Origin: Stenocarpella maydis
Taxonomy: Eukaryota > Ascomycota > Sordariomycetes > Diaporthales > Diaporthaceae
Assembly (NCBI GenBank): GCA_002270565.1
Contig: NQMI01000005.1
Span: forward strand, 919,430-983,429
Length of the DNA stretch: 64,000 nucleotides
Direction: 5' to 3'
Both the position numbers and the translations under genes were made by a program. This document shows positions 23,540 through 35,274 of the stretch, in pieces; position 1 is the stretch's first letter; the number at the start of each line of letters is the position of its first letter. The notes beneath the pieces were generated by a model. It searched no databases. It was not told where the DNA came from and saw nothing but the letters and a program-made list of their open reading frames with translations.

Positions 23540-24337
23540 TCACGGCATGCCCCCCTTTATGCCGATCTCATCCCCATTTGTCTGGAGCGTCATGTACACC
23601 TTGGATTGTAGTTCGGGCATCGGCACCCGCGAGAGGAAGATGCTCATATATGTCGTTTTCGACTCCTCCGCCGGCTTCTCTCGAACCGCGCGCTTAAAGA
23701 CCGTCTCTACGGGCTCGAAGACATCCTCATCGTCGTCGTCGTCTTCGCCGTCGTCATCCGCATCCGCGCCCGCACCCTCCAAGACTGTGTCTTCGATAAC
23801 GGTGTGATCTGCTGCCCCCCTGCCACTGGCTCTGCGCTCCGAGCCGTGCCCGTCAGCCACTTCATAGACTCTGTTGTACTGGTACCAGGGCTGGCCCGCC
23901 TCGCTCATCTTCCTCTTGGCAATCTCCAAGACCGTGACCATCTTGTTCGCATCGCCGGCCCTCGCGTGCAGCATCATCACCCCGGGGACCGAGGACTGGC
24001 TGAACAGATCGACGTGGCCGAGGTGGGAGAGGACCTGAGTGACCTTCTTGTTGATCTTGGAGGACCCGATGACGGACGCTGTCGCGATGCTGTACCTGCC
24101 CTTGACCTCCTGCAGGAGTTCCTCGTGCGGCTGCATGGGCAGCGTGGTGGGCAGGGTCGAGGTCGAGCGGCCAACGCGCTGCCTCTTGTTCGGGTTGGTC
24201 TGGCTCGCTGATGTCTCGGTTCCGGGGACGGCGGTGTCTGGGGCGACTCTCTTTGCGCCGCCTGCTGCCACCCCGCCGCCCGCGGTGCTGGGGCCTTTGC
24301 TGTTGGGTGAAGCTGCTGCTGCTGCTGCGGAATGCAT
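23540..24337 (-). CDS. Alba-domain DNA/RNA-binding protein
   Basis: Minus-strand single exon, 265 aa from the Met at 24337 (MHSAAAAAAS); the frame is open to 24526 but the downstream Met begins a typical low-complexity start. Residues about 78-160 form the Alba fold as I recognise it: SIATASVIGSSKINKKVTQV, then a strand after VDLFSQ, then PGVMMLHARAGDANKMVTVLE and an amphipathic helix followed by QPWYQYNRVYEV. After it comes a long acidic run (about residues 193-207) and a C-terminal strand-like block ending IGIKGGMP. Alba proteins bind nucleic acids; in eukaryotes some join RNase P/MRP or act in RNA metabolism. The acidic insert is typical of fungal members. The exact role is unknown. Confidence 0.75.
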   Translation of the reverse strand: MHSAAAAAASPNSKGPSTAGGGVAAGGAKRVAPDTAVPGTETSASQTNPNKRQRVGRSTSTLPTTLPMQPHEELLQEVKGRYSIATASVIGSSKINKKVTQVLSHLGHVDLFSQSSVPGVMMLHARAGDANKMVTVLEIAKRKMSEAGQPWYQYNRVYEVADGHGSERRASGRGAADHTVIEDTVLEGAGADADDDGEDDDDDEDVFEPVETVFKRAVREKPAEESKTTYMSIFLSRVPMPELQSKVYMTLQTNGDEIGIKGGMP

Positions 24338-26499
24338 CTTGGCGGTTCGGTTGGGTTTTGGTGGGCAGGCGGGGAAAAGCGGGTTTGATGGCCAGTCCGC
24401 TCCGTCAAACATTCGTTGGCTGGCCGTGATGAAGCCGATGGGCAAGCGTGGCAGGAAGCCAGCCCGGTTGAGATGGTTGGCTGGATTAAGGTTGAGGTTG
24501 AGCTCAGAACTTTGAGAACCTAGCACTGCAAGCCCGGCACGCGTAGTGAGCGCGCCTCCACCTTGGGTGCTTGGAAAATTATTATCGATAAGAGGGCAAT
24601 TACGTACTAAGCACCCTACCTAGGCACCTAGGTACTTAGGTAGATACTAGTATGTAACCCGGACAGCTGCCCAGGCCTTTGCTAGTATAGGGCAGCTGTT
24701 CCGGCGCGCCTCGTGTACCTAGGTAGGTACCTAAGGTAATCTACCTTGGCTTCTCTGGTGAGTTCCATCAGTTGCCGGTAGGCAAAAGTTCAGATATAGT
24801 ACTGTGTAGCCAAAGACATACGTGTGGATGGTGGCCTTGGGTGGTCCAAATAAAACCAACGTTCTCCAGGAACTGCCTAATGTAAAAGCATTGCCAACGA
24901 CATCACATGCTAGAAGGGAACCCATGCAACTTTCTTTGTTTTGTCCTCTAGTGGTAGGTCGCACCGGAGAGTGCGGCCACTAACTTTCTGGTGGCCAAGA
25001 TCATGGGCTGACTGTCGCTGCCGTGGCATGATGGAGCAGGCAGGTCGAAGTAAGCATTCGCATGGATAAGGCAAGAACACAGAATCCGTACTGTGAGAGG
25101 AGTGAGCGAATAAATCCTTATCTTGACGATGCATACATAGTGTACACAACCAGACAAGCCAGTATGATTATCCACGATATCTGGTCATGGCATGTTTCTT
25201 ATCAGATTCAGCTGGGCCCACAACACGGCCTTTTTACCCCAGATCAATGCGTTGACAGGGAACCCCATGAGCCTCACGATCAGGCTGCAGCAAGCCCTGC
25301 AGCTCTCAAGTGAAGTTGGGGTCGTCTGGTCAAGCCTCAGTCGGCCGGTCTGTTGGTTTGAAAATGTCGCCGTCTCTTTGTTCATTCCGCCGTCAAGAGC
25401 GGAGCACCCCCGGTGTGCGCTTGGGACAAACAGTTATTCAACCCTGGGAGAGGGGCAGGCAGATGCGCAACCAACGTCCACGTCGACGACATGCTTGGAG
25501 AGCTCAAAGCACGGACGTATGCCCGCGCAGTGTGTCTGTTTCGTCTCCCAGGATGTGGCCAGCTGCGACGCCTCTGACACAATGTCGGGACTTTGATAGG
25601 GCTAGACCTGCAGCCGTGCTGGCGACATGCGTGTGCGCGGGCGGCTGAAGGCGTGCCTGGGAGGTCCTGCTCTAGCCCACGGGTCCGGCTGAAACCTACA
25701 TAGTATTATCGATCACCACTCCCAGTACGGAGTACCTGGGTATGTTTGTGCATCGGATGGGGTTAGACTTTGCAAATGGATCGCGGCTGTGAAGCCGGCC
25801 GTTGTTAGCCTCTGCAACGGCGTCGTCGCCAGCATTGACGAGATCGAGAGTGCTTACTGTGGGTTGCAGGTGCAGGACTGTACAGGGCCGAACGGCATGC
25901 GGCCGGTTCTGGAAGGCTGGAAGGATGCTTTGGTATGTCACCCGGCTCGGCTCAGCTCAGGTCACAGCTGCATGAGGGAGGATGATGGCAATCAATATGC
26001 GTAGATACTATGGGCTAGCTCGTCTACAAACCTGTGGGAGACTGGGACTCTTGTCTCTCTGCTTTGGCCCCGAGCGCAACCACCCGCATGCAATCTCGAT
26101 ATTGATTAATGGTGCCCATCCTAGATACCTACTATCGTCTGTAATCAACTACACTTTGCGCCGACTCGTGGCACGTCAGTACGACCAGAGCAATAGAGAG
26201 AGAGGGTGCGTGAGCGTATCGCACTAATCAAGGCTAGGTAGGCTTGGTAGGTACATAGTCGACGACTTCTGGCCAACCTTGGGTTGCTAGTGTACGGAGT
26301 ACATGGTGGCTTCTTTGCAGGGACCAAGGTTGCCAATGCCCATGCCATACCATGTAAGACCGTAGTCCCACACCACCAGCCAGCTAGCCAGCAGGCCAGC
26401 AAGCCAACGGGGGGCGTGGACCAGCTTTGGAGGCCCATCGGTCCAACTCAGCCATCATCCACCCTGACGCTGTCCCACCCAGCCAATCCTGTCGCCCGG
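24338..26499. other. Intergenic region with foldback repeats
   Basis: No gene is supported. It includes a CCTAGGTA-rich foldback region (24610-24745) and TACGGAGTA copies at 25726-25734 and 26293-26301. Open frames here are short and unrelated to anything recognised. Confidence 0.45.
24610..24745. repeat. Foldback (MITE-like) element
   Basis: Nested inverted repeats: ACAGCTGCCC at 24663-24672 pairs with GGGCAGCTGT at 24690-24699, and outer arms rich in CCTAGGTA motifs (24618-24645 and 24716-24738) are partly complementary. The whole can fold into one long imperfect hairpin. There is no coding capacity. Confidence 0.5.
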
Positions 26500-28621
26500 G
26501 CGAGACCCCATTCGAGCATTCCATCCCACTCTTCCTCCAACATTTCCATTCAATGAGGCCAGTCTCGCAATCACGCATTCCCCATCCTTTTTCCAATTCT
26601 GAGCCTGTTGTTGTCCCTGCCCCGGTCTGCGTACCCACCCAGGTCCAGCAGAAGCCCATCCCCCGTTCTCCCAGCTTCCAGTCTCCCAGTCTCCCAGCTT
26701 TCCTCCCTCCTCCCGCCTTCACACCCACACCCCCAGCAACACCCCCCCCAAAGCACCCCAGGCCCTTTTGCGCTCGATCCTCGAGCACTTTCTGGCCCGG
26801 AAACCAGACCTAGAAGCTCTGTGTTTCAATAGTTTGCTTTGCGCAGCGAATTTCGCCATTCCTTTATTCGACAACCAACAACTGTATTTCACAACTCGTA
26901 CCACACTCTGGGTGCCTCTTTTTTCTTGCCTCATCTATCCCACCTGTCATCCCTTGTGTTTGCCGCCCGTCGTCACCGCTCTCCCCACCCAGAGCGCGGT
27001 CAAGAAAAAGGCACACCAAAACGCACGGGGAGGCCTGTCCTGTCCGGTCTTTCCTGCTCAGATCTGCCCTCTGCCCTCTGCCCTCTGCCCTCAGCCTGGC
27101 CCGGTCCAGCCCAGCTCTCTTTTCGTGCGACACGGCTGTGCTGCTGCTGCTGCACCCTGCAAACGCTCCCTCCGCTCGCCCACTTTCCACACGTCGAGGC
27201 CACCCCCAGACCCGGAAGGCCCTTGTCTGTTCTGTCCTCTTCCGTCCTGTCCTGCCTGTCTCGTGCACTGCCAAAGGGAGAGATTCCTCGTGGTGATTCC
27301 AGAAGAAAACGAGGCCTCACTCACCTCAAATCTTCAACCCTCTGGACCTGCCCATCTCAGACATTCGTGTCGTCCCCTCGAGAGGTGAGTACGAAAACCG
27401 AGATGGCACCACCACCCATTCGTGCATGCATCCATTAATTCCTTCATTCGCTCACCCCCTTCTTCCTTCTCCCGTCATCTTGATTCTCCGTCCCGTATCA
27501 GTAATTTGCATTTGCATTTACTCCGAGGCGTCACTTGCAGTTGCAGTTGCATTTGCAGGTGCCTGTGCGTGCTTGTGCGTGCTTGTGCAGCATTCAGCTC
27601 CTCTCCGTCCCTCCCTTTCAACCTTCTTCCTCCGTTCGCTCCCTTCCTCGACCCTGATTGTCTGGTCCCATCCCGAGACCCCCCCAACCACCTCCAAAAT
27701 CTCAAAAAACACTCGTCAGGCGCAGCCTGCACCCGCGACTGCACCCGAACCTCAAGGGTTCGCCCGCGCCTCCTTCCTGCCGCTCTGTTTGCCTTGGTTG
27801 CCAAGTCACCCACGCAGCCATTCATACACACTCCCTCTCTCGCCCCCTTCCCCCTTTTGCCTCTCCCAATCTCTCTTACACACCCCGGTCTGCCCCCCTG
27901 CCCAACCAACCCCCCCCAACTGGTCCCGTATTCAACCCCCAAATCCTCTCGTTCATTCCTTGCAACCCCCCGAAATCAAAACAATTCCTGTCACAAACAC
28001 CAGTCTGCAGAGCGAAGAAAAATAAAAAAGAAAATCTTCAAATCTTCCTGTCAAACACTGACAAAACGCAACTTCAGAGAACCAGAGACTCGTTTGCGCA
28101 TCGTTTACTTCGTACGCTCCTTTGAGCCTTGTGCTTGTGTCGCGCAAGCTTCTTACCTCAGTCCGCGCGAGGCTTTTATTAGTTCTCGCTGGGGCCTCCC
28201 CTCTCTCCCTGATCGCTCCAGGCGAACACCATCTCTCTTCACTTCGCCGTCGACGGCGGTGGTGTGGTGTGACGCAGCGCTATCATCGCATCGCATCGCA
28301 TCAGGCTCGGCCGGCCCTTTTGCAACTGGCCACATCATCGTCACTGCGCTCGCCACTGCAGCAGACGCTTGGGGCTCCGACCATCCGACGCATCCCAGTC
28401 CGGACCCACACCCCAGCCTGCAGGCCAAGAATAACGCTAGTCAACTAGCGCTGCTCTCCCTTGTTACGTCAGCCTTGCCTTGGCGACAGTTGCCTAGACG
28501 CCCTCTCGGTGGCTACAAAAGAGATTCATTGCCACGCCGTGTTCCTTCCTCCCCGACGCGCCGCCTCGAGGCCAGCCCCGAGCCTGCGCCTTTACTTCTC
28601 AGGCCGCGGAAACGCAAGACC
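26500..28621 (+). promoter_or_regulatory. Long CT-rich promoter/leader of the Ahc1-like gene
   Basis: About 2 kb of strongly pyrimidine-rich sequence precedes the chosen start at 28622. Such tracts suppress stop codons, so several long overlapping open frames appear. One stays in frame with the downstream protein from 27422. I read this as leader with upstream ORFs rather than coding sequence, because the translation is Ser/Pro/Leu low-complexity in every frame. Confidence 0.5.
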
Positions 28622-30502
28622 ATGCGTGACATGTTCCGCTTCTGGAGTGGTGATGCAAGGGCAGGTGACAGGCTCGCTGAAGCCGAACAGATCATGACCA
28701 TGTGCTCCCAAGACCTACACAGCCTCGCCACGAGCCCATCCTCGCTCAAGAGGAAGGCTTCGCCAGAACACGACGGCAGCACCGATGATGAGGGTTGTGC
28801 AAAGCGGGCAAAGGTTGACTACAGCGTCGCGACACCGCCAGAAACACCGGCCATGCCGCGTCAAGAGTACTTCACGTCGCGGTCTCCACAAGCAGCCGTG
28901 CCGAACACTGATCGTGTAGTTGACATCATCAACCAGCAGTTTGGCACCGAGATACTACTGAAGCACCGGGAGCTGCGCTTCATCAATCAGGAGCTTGCCA
29001 AATGTCAGGTTGCCCTGGAGCAGTTGCGCCGCTGCCACCTCATACCATACCCGACTTCATGTCCCACCCCGCAACAGATGTTGGACATCGCGCAGGGCAA
29101 GGGATCAGCCGTCCAGGGTAGGGCCGGAGAGCCTGCTGCAAAGTGGGCCCCGCCCTTCGGGGTTACTGATGGTCCCTATGCTCGTCACTATGCCAAGTGG
29201 CTGATCCCAGATCCCAAGTTTGGAGACGTGGTGCCTGATTGGCAGGGCCTGTCTGTTGTCCCGAGAAACACGGCTGAAGGGCGGACAACGAGGAACAGCC
29301 TCTCTGATGCTGCAACCATCGGCAAGAGGGTCGCTCGCGGACAGACCGGCCAGAAGCTGTCTACAACGTACCCGGCCCCCAAGCCCAAGGCCCCTTGCAT
29401 CGTCAAGAGGAGCAACGGTGTCGTTGTCAAACTCGTCTGCAACTCGTGTCACAGGGACAATTTTAGTAGCACCCAAGGCTTCATCAATCACTGTCGAATA
29501 GCACATAGGAAGGAGTACAAGTCTCATGAGGAGGCTGCTATTGACTGTGGCCAACCCATCAGCCTCAGTGAGAGCACCGGTACCACCACCACCAACACGA
29601 ACACCACCACTGCAACTGCCAGCGAAGAAAAGCCCCCCAGCGCTCCTGCACTGGGCATTGTTCATCCCCTTGCACGAACAGACGCAACGGCTGAGCAAAA
29701 CGCCTACGCAGCTCTTCTAAAGCGCATCAACGAGTCGCTCAAGAACTTGCACCATGGTGCTGCCTCGAACACAGCTCGTGCTGTGTCATCAAGTCCTCCT
29801 ATGAAGGCCGAAGGGAAGCCGCTGAAGAGTTTCGCTGCTGCACCTGGAACCCCTTTCCTCTCCGATTTGCTCCGGAAACGAGACTTCCAGGGCGATCTCA
29901 ACAAACACGTGGAGGATGCCAAGAGCAAGGTGGACCTCGATGATATTCTCTCAGGTGACGAGGAATCAGATGACGGAGAGCAATACATTGCCCCGAGCGC
30001 GGGTCATCCGGCTGTGAACAAGGCGTCGACGGCTGGAGCTCGCATTCCCGCACCTGTCATGCGTGTCCCCGCGAGGGCTGTCCCTCCGCCTGCCGTTGGG
30101 CCACGCCCTCCTAGCAGTAAGGGGCGGTCTCCGCATCTCGCCTTCGCCCCCACAGCATCGAATATTCCCTCGAGCACCCCCGCCAATGACGAAGACGATT
30201 CTGGCTTAGATGATGCCAACCTGATGGATGTTGACCACAGCCCGAACACCGCAACCAGTAACAACGCGCCGTCACTGGTTAGCGACGACGGTGGAGATGA
30301 CGAATCCGATGATGGTTCCTCGTCAGAAGCCTCTGATGATGGCTCTATGACCGAAGTCACCGAAGTCAACATCGAGTACCCCGAGGTTCAGGATCTCTCA
30401 CAGCACGGAGGCGGTAACGGTGCCCGAGCCAAGGACGAAAATAGGCACGTCACCTTCGTCACGCCCTTGACCGGCAAACCCGCTGCGCGGCGGAAGCCCT
30501 GA
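28622..30502 (+). CDS. AHC1: Ahc1-like zinc-finger subunit of the ADA histone acetyltransferase complex
   Basis: Single exon, 626 aa from MRDMFRFWSG. A bipartite basic motif lies early (LKRKASPEHDG, AKRAKVD). A helical region follows (VVDIINQQFGTEILLKHREL, then QVALEQLRRC), and a conserved block WAPPFGVTDGPYARHYAKWL. One zinc finger starts at about C273 and C276 (VCNSCHRDNFSSTQGFINHC, then RIAHRKEYKSHEEAA). This F-SS-QGFINHCR-I-H finger is what I know from fungal Ahc1-like proteins, a structural subunit specific to the ADA acetyltransferase module that contains Gcn5 and Ada2. The C-terminal third is acidic (DDESDDGSSSEASDDGSMTE), ending in a basic tail. The zinc finger is the main evidence; the complex assignment is inference from the family. 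The true start could lie further upstream. Confidence 0.68.
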   Translation: MRDMFRFWSGDARAGDRLAEAEQIMTMCSQDLHSLATSPSSLKRKASPEHDGSTDDEGCAKRAKVDYSVATPPETPAMPRQEYFTSRSPQAAVPNTDRVVDIINQQFGTEILLKHRELRFINQELAKCQVALEQLRRCHLIPYPTSCPTPQQMLDIAQGKGSAVQGRAGEPAAKWAPPFGVTDGPYARHYAKWLIPDPKFGDVVPDWQGLSVVPRNTAEGRTTRNSLSDAATIGKRVARGQTGQKLSTTYPAPKPKAPCIVKRSNGVVVKLVCNSCHRDNFSSTQGFINHCRIAHRKEYKSHEEAAIDCGQPISLSESTGTTTTNTNTTTATASEEKPPSAPALGIVHPLARTDATAEQNAYAALLKRINESLKNLHHGAASNTARAVSSSPPMKAEGKPLKSFAAAPGTPFLSDLLRKRDFQGDLNKHVEDAKSKVDLDDILSGDEESDDGEQYIAPSAGHPAVNKASTAGARIPAPVMRVPARAVPPPAVGPRPPSSKGRSPHLAFAPTASNIPSSTPANDEDDSGLDDANLMDVDHSPNTATSNNAPSLVSDDGGDDESDDGSSSEASDDGSMTEVTEVNIEYPEVQDLSQHGGGNGARAKDENRHVTFVTPLTGKPAARRKP

Positions 30503-31702
30503 GCATTCACAGGTGCGGGGCATATGCTCGACTCACGAATTTTACGAGCGCTTACGTTATGATTACACTTTTAATACCTCGGATGTTTCAGCGCTGCCGC
30601 TTTTCTTTTTTGGATTTGAACCTTGCCACGTACCAGAGCAGAGGCATTCTTTGGCCTCAGCCCAAGGTCTCTGCCTCAGGCTGTCAGAGCTGCTCTTCAC
30701 CTGTTGAAGTGATGATAGGTGACTCAAGGCGCCTAGGCCCACCTTTTGCTGAGACGTAAACTTGTCTCCGTGTACACCAGATTGTGCGAGTATCGCGACA
30801 TAGAGAAACCCACAACGACGGGAGTCGCCCGTTGTTGGGATCGTCAGACGGACGAGGTTTTTTTTTTTTTTTGGAAGGAACTGGCTCGTCATGAATAGAC
30901 TGGTCGACTGGGAAAACTGGGTGGTGCTTCTGCACGGGGCACCGAACGGGAATGGGGAAGAGGGGTGAAAGGCCTCGGAATAGTGTGTCCTTGATAAATA
31001 CCTGTTGTTACCCTGTACATACATACCCTTATACACGATCAGACGAATTGAAGACAAGATACCACGCCGTACCGAACCTTGTTCAACCCCTCCCGAAGAC
31101 AGGCGACGATATGGCCGAGAGGTGACTGCTGGGTTCTGGTTGACATGTTCCAGCGGTGCCTCGAGATCGGTGCCGAGCAGTACGCAGTACGCGCAGCCAG
31201 ACGGCTCCGTTCCGGCTCCTGAAGACGCCGATTCGGGACGTGCTCGTGGGCTCGCACACACTTTCCTGGAGCAAGATGGAGGATATGCAATACAGGGTTT
31301 GGACCTGTTTGGGTGTGGTATTAGACACTAGCGAGACTGGCTATATACTTCAGGATAAATATGATGCCTGGGAGTTGTCCTTCTCCCGCTGTCTGCCCGA
31401 TCTCAAGCACGACTTACCCTCCGGCGGCGACTGAGCCTCTCGACCCAAGTCTGTGACGGGAACGAACACAAAAGCTATGCATGCTACGCCCGCACGCGGG
31501 GCATGCCAATGATTAAATTAATTAAGCAATCCCCCTCCGCCATTAAGATTGATCCGTCACACAACGCCCTTCGTTCCCTTGCCGCATCATCCATCGTCAC
31601 GTCGTACCTTAGAACCCACTTAAAGCCATCACACGCGCGTGTATGGTGCCCACACCGGGAATAGCTCACTCGACATGCTGCAGCCTCTCACATATCCCCG
31701 CT
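30503..31702. other. Intergenic region between convergent genes
   Basis: Contains the 3' UTRs of the Ahc1-like (+) and GPI-protein (-) genes, plus a T-run at 30860-30873. A small open frame at 31264-31434 looks mildly protein-like but has no recognised match. Confidence 0.45.
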
Positions 31703-32365
31703 TTACAGCAGGGCGCCCATGACGCCGGCGACGGCAGCCAGGAGGCCGCCGGCGCTGATGGCAAGATCGGCGGCCGAGTTGGCCGTAGAGCTGGAGGAGC
31801 TGGAGGAGCTGCTGGCGGTGGACGTGGAGCTTCCCGAGTCGTCCGTGGACGAGGCCGTGGAGGATGCCCCGGCGGCGGACGAGGTCCGGGAGGCGCTCCC
31901 CGTGGCCGCGGGGGTGTTGGTGGAGGCGTACTGGCTGGCGAGGGCGCAGAACTGGGTCACCTGGCCGTCGGCGATGGACTTGGCGGGGTCATCCGGGCAG
32001 TTGTTGTAGCAGCTGGTGGGTTTTGGTTAGCTGGGGTTGCTTGGGAATCTTTTTTATTTTATTTTTATACTTTTGTGTTGTTATTTTCCCCTCAGTCCGT
32101 CTCACACTGAGCGGGTGAGAGAGAAATGAGGAAAGGAGGGGCTGGGGGAGGGGGCTCACGTTGCGATGGCCTGGTATGCGGCACACTGGCATGTGTAGTC
32201 CTGGTTACCACAGTCTGCCTGGCGGGCCCTGGTGCTTTGCAGGCAGTCCTGGACGATGTAGTCGGCCAGGCAGGTGGACGAGGAGGAGGCTGCTGTTGTG
32301 GTGGCGGTCTGTGCCACGACGGCAGCTGGGGCCACGAGGGCGACGAGGGTGACGAAGGTCTTCAT
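31703..32365 (-). CDS. Cys-rich, Ser/Thr-rich GPI-anchored surface protein
   Basis: Exons on the minus strand are 32365-32160 and 32012-31703, giving 171 aa. An N-terminal signal peptide is clear (MKTFVTLVALVAPAAVVAQ). The mature start is a Cys-rich module of eight cysteines: CLADYIVQDC, a C in RQADC, CQC in YTCQCAAYQ, CYNNC just after the intron, and TQFC. It is CFEM-like in spacing but lacks the classical CFEM prolines. It matches the fungal GPI-anchored Ser/Thr-rich group. A Ser/Thr/Ala-rich stalk follows, then a hydrophobic C-terminus (ISAGGLLAAVAGVMGALL) preceded by small residues suitable as a GPI attachment site. Expected location is plasma membrane or cell wall. Function is unknown; adhesion, wall structure or haem/iron capture are all possible. 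Confidence 0.82.
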
Positions 32366-32567
32366 CTTTTGGGAGTGATCCGAGGCTCTCGGGGAGGGAA
32401 TTATGTTTTTGCGGGCTTGTTGGCAAGCGGAATTATTATGCAATAGTATAATGCAAAGCAAGTTGTCAAAACCTTGTGAGTGATGCCGGAATTGTTGACG
32501 ACCACAAGAAGTTCAATGTTTGTTGTAGTTGAGAGAAAGCGATGGACTGTTCTAGCGAGAGACACGG

Positions 32568-32574
32568 TTTTATA
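32568..32574 (-). promoter_or_regulatory. TATA-box candidate for the GPI-protein gene
   Basis: TATAAAA on the minus strand, about 205 bases before the start codon at 32365. The position allows a leader of roughly 170 bases. Confidence 0.35.
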
Positions 32575-33074
32575 AACTCAAAAAGGAGGTCCCCTTTGGG
32601 TATACCAGGCCAGCACGATCTGTGAGATCTTGTTGACTGAGAAACAAGCTGGAGGAGGAGGAAGAGGGAGAAAGGGAGGGAAGCCGCACCTCAACACGAG
32701 AAGCTTCTAATATGAATGAAGTTTCGTTGAAGGCCCAAGCAACGGCAGGGGGGCACACCACCCCCCTCCCCTGCCGTGCTCCCGGTCGAAAGCAGAAAAA
32801 GAAGGAGAGACGAAGTCCCCGGCCGCCACACAAACAGGGCGACCCACTCGGACCGGGCCAATCGCCTCAGGGAGGGAGTCGGGTAATATGAACTAGGCCC
32901 CAGACAGCAAAGTCCAAGGAGGTGGGAAGCCCACCCAGAGCATGGGGTGGTCTCTGGGGACTGGGGTGATCCAGCCGGGGGGGCTTGAAAGCAGATGATG
33001 ATGGCCTCACCTGCTGTGGTTGTGAGGAATATTGCCTCAAGGGTGTGGGAAAAAGGCAATGGGAGGAAGAAGAT

Positions 33075-33094
33075 TGTTGTTGTTGTTGTTGTTG
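33075..33094 (+). repeat. TTG microsatellite
   Basis: Six to seven TTG units in intergenic sequence. Confidence 0.8.
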
Positions 33095-35274
33095 CACCAG
33101 AGGCACTTCTTTCGGCCTGGGGAGTGGTTGTGATTCGCCGGGGAAGACGCGTCCAGGGATCATGTCAACCTACGAGGTAGGAGGCATGTGTTGGCTGGGC
33201 ACATGCAATCTCAGGCCTGGTCCTCCCAGGTGTCGTGTTATACTATGTAAATGGCTGGCTGGGTATAGCCCGACCGACAAATAATTGTACTATGTATATA
33301 CACTACTACACTACGGATGCTAACGTACCATGAAATACCCTCCTTTGGGCGCCCTATTGTGGGTATTTACCAACCTTTTTCCGTCCTGTCTAACCGGGCA
33401 GGCTTTACTTGCCGTTTTTCCCCCGTGAGATCTCGCTTTGGGGTAGTGTATGACCCCGGGACCCCTGCAGGCCATAGCTCGCTCTACGCTAGTGTACACT
33501 ACACTATTTACACGGACTTTTCTGGGGCTGATTCGAGGCTTGGTCTGGAATGGAGGGTGGCATGCAGCTATCGGACGGTCGGCCCCGCTGCAGAAAGGAA
33601 ATAGCGGTAATGAAAGCACCCCCTGCCCGATGGGACTTTATCATGCGGACTGGACCTCGCTGAGGCAATTCGGCTCTGTCAGGCGTTATGTCCATTGTTT
33701 TTTACTTCCCCCCCCTGGTTTGTGATCTGCGTCCCGCCGACTTGTCTTCCCATCGGGGTTGTCGTCCGGGACGCGTGTTGTAGCGAGTGGAGGATCTGCG
33801 GCCCAGGGAACAAGAAGAAAAACAAAGGTCCGCAGATGGCTGGCATGCGGTGCGGTTTGTGCTGCCGGACAAAAGCAGGGTGCGGATACGAGATCGTAGC
33901 GCATGCGGGTTTGCCTCCACGCTCGTGTTGCACGCTGTCGACTCGAGCCATGTCTCGGGGTGGTGTTGTGATATGCCGTGTTTTATACATGCGACTGCAG
34001 CTACGTCGGTCTTGACAAGTTGAGAGGGTCGCGGGGATGCCGCAGAGCTCTGAGCATGCATGCACCCGAGATATCCGGGCTTGTTGGCTGTGCTCAAGAG
34101 CGGGCCCAAGCTAAGCAGAGGCGTTCGTTGCATGTTAATTGCCAACCCGCCTCGGCCGTGTACACAAAAGGCACTATGATGACATTGTACATATAAGAGG
34201 CATATGTTCTTGACTAGCAGTTATTCTCAAGCCTTTGAAATATATGAGCCTAAAGATTAACTGTAAAGGTTATTAGTAGATCCTTGCTGGTCTGTAAATC
34301 AATGGGCCTTGTATGAGTTGGCTCAGGCGCAGAGGTCTCCAGAGCACCGAGCAGGGCAGGGCGAGATGCAAACCAGCTTCTCCCACAGACTGCTGTCTCG
34401 TATTCCCACGCGAGCTGCCCACATGAGAGCGTATCCAGGAGATGGTATCCTTAGCTGCCCGCAAAAATAGTTAGCCACACTTCCAGCGAGGGACGGAGGC
34501 AGAAGCAGAAACAGGGGGAAGGGGATCTTGGAAGAGTATACGGGATTGAAGAAGGTTAGGGTTGGACGTTGGACGTGGGTGATGTGTGGGAGTGGGCTTT
34601 CTGGAAGTAGGGTTTCTAAGAGTGGGCGTGGTAGTTAGTAGTAGGTGTTGGTATTGGGTGTAATGGTGGTGGCCCTCCTCCATCCTTTGATAAGCTTTTA
34701 TGACTGCCTGTTGCCAACCACCTCTGCGATAGTCACCATGTTCTCAAGCAGACGACTAAGAGGCGTAGCCAACCGCCGAGGTCGTCGTGGCGCCTCCCAG
34801 GATGCCGTACCCCCCAAAACATCCCGAGCTACATGATACAGGAACAGACGTAAACCCGTACCTGTCAGGCAGCCTCAATGAGCCACAATTTCTGTCCAGT
34901 CTCCTGGAGAGTAAATGCGTAAAGGAACAACCTCATAAGAGCCAGTGCCCATCAGTCCACCCTGGTTAATGAGACTGGCCGAGTTTGCCGGCTTTTGAGA
35001 GCGGGTCAGGACGACGAAGGCCGGACGTGTCAAGACGCGCCAGCTCACTCGCTGCGGGCATCCACTCAACGCCACACCGGGCTTCTCACCTACGATTAAG
35101 ACCACACAACCAAAATTTTAGCCTCGCCTTTTTTTTTTTCTTCTCCTCTTCCCTTATCGAACTCCTTGGAATTCTGTACATTGTTTTCAGCCTCACTGCA
35201 TGATTCGTTTCGCCAGAATATCCAACAAGGCCTGACATACGCAAGCTTAGCTTCACCCTGCAGCCCTCCCAGCG

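Larger units (their letters stand above)
32366..35274. other. Divergent intergenic region
   Basis: About 2.9 kb upstream of both the GPI-protein gene (-) and the proton channel gene (+). It contains a TTG microsatellite at 33075-33094 and a T-run at 35131-35142. Several overlapping open frames near 33680-34150 have no domain-like content. No gene is supported. Confidence 0.45.

Noticed and set aside
26768..28125. Several long overlapping frames upstream of the Ahc1-like gene
   Set aside because: Open only because the DNA is CT-rich; all three frames give Ser/Pro/Leu/Cys low-complexity sequence.
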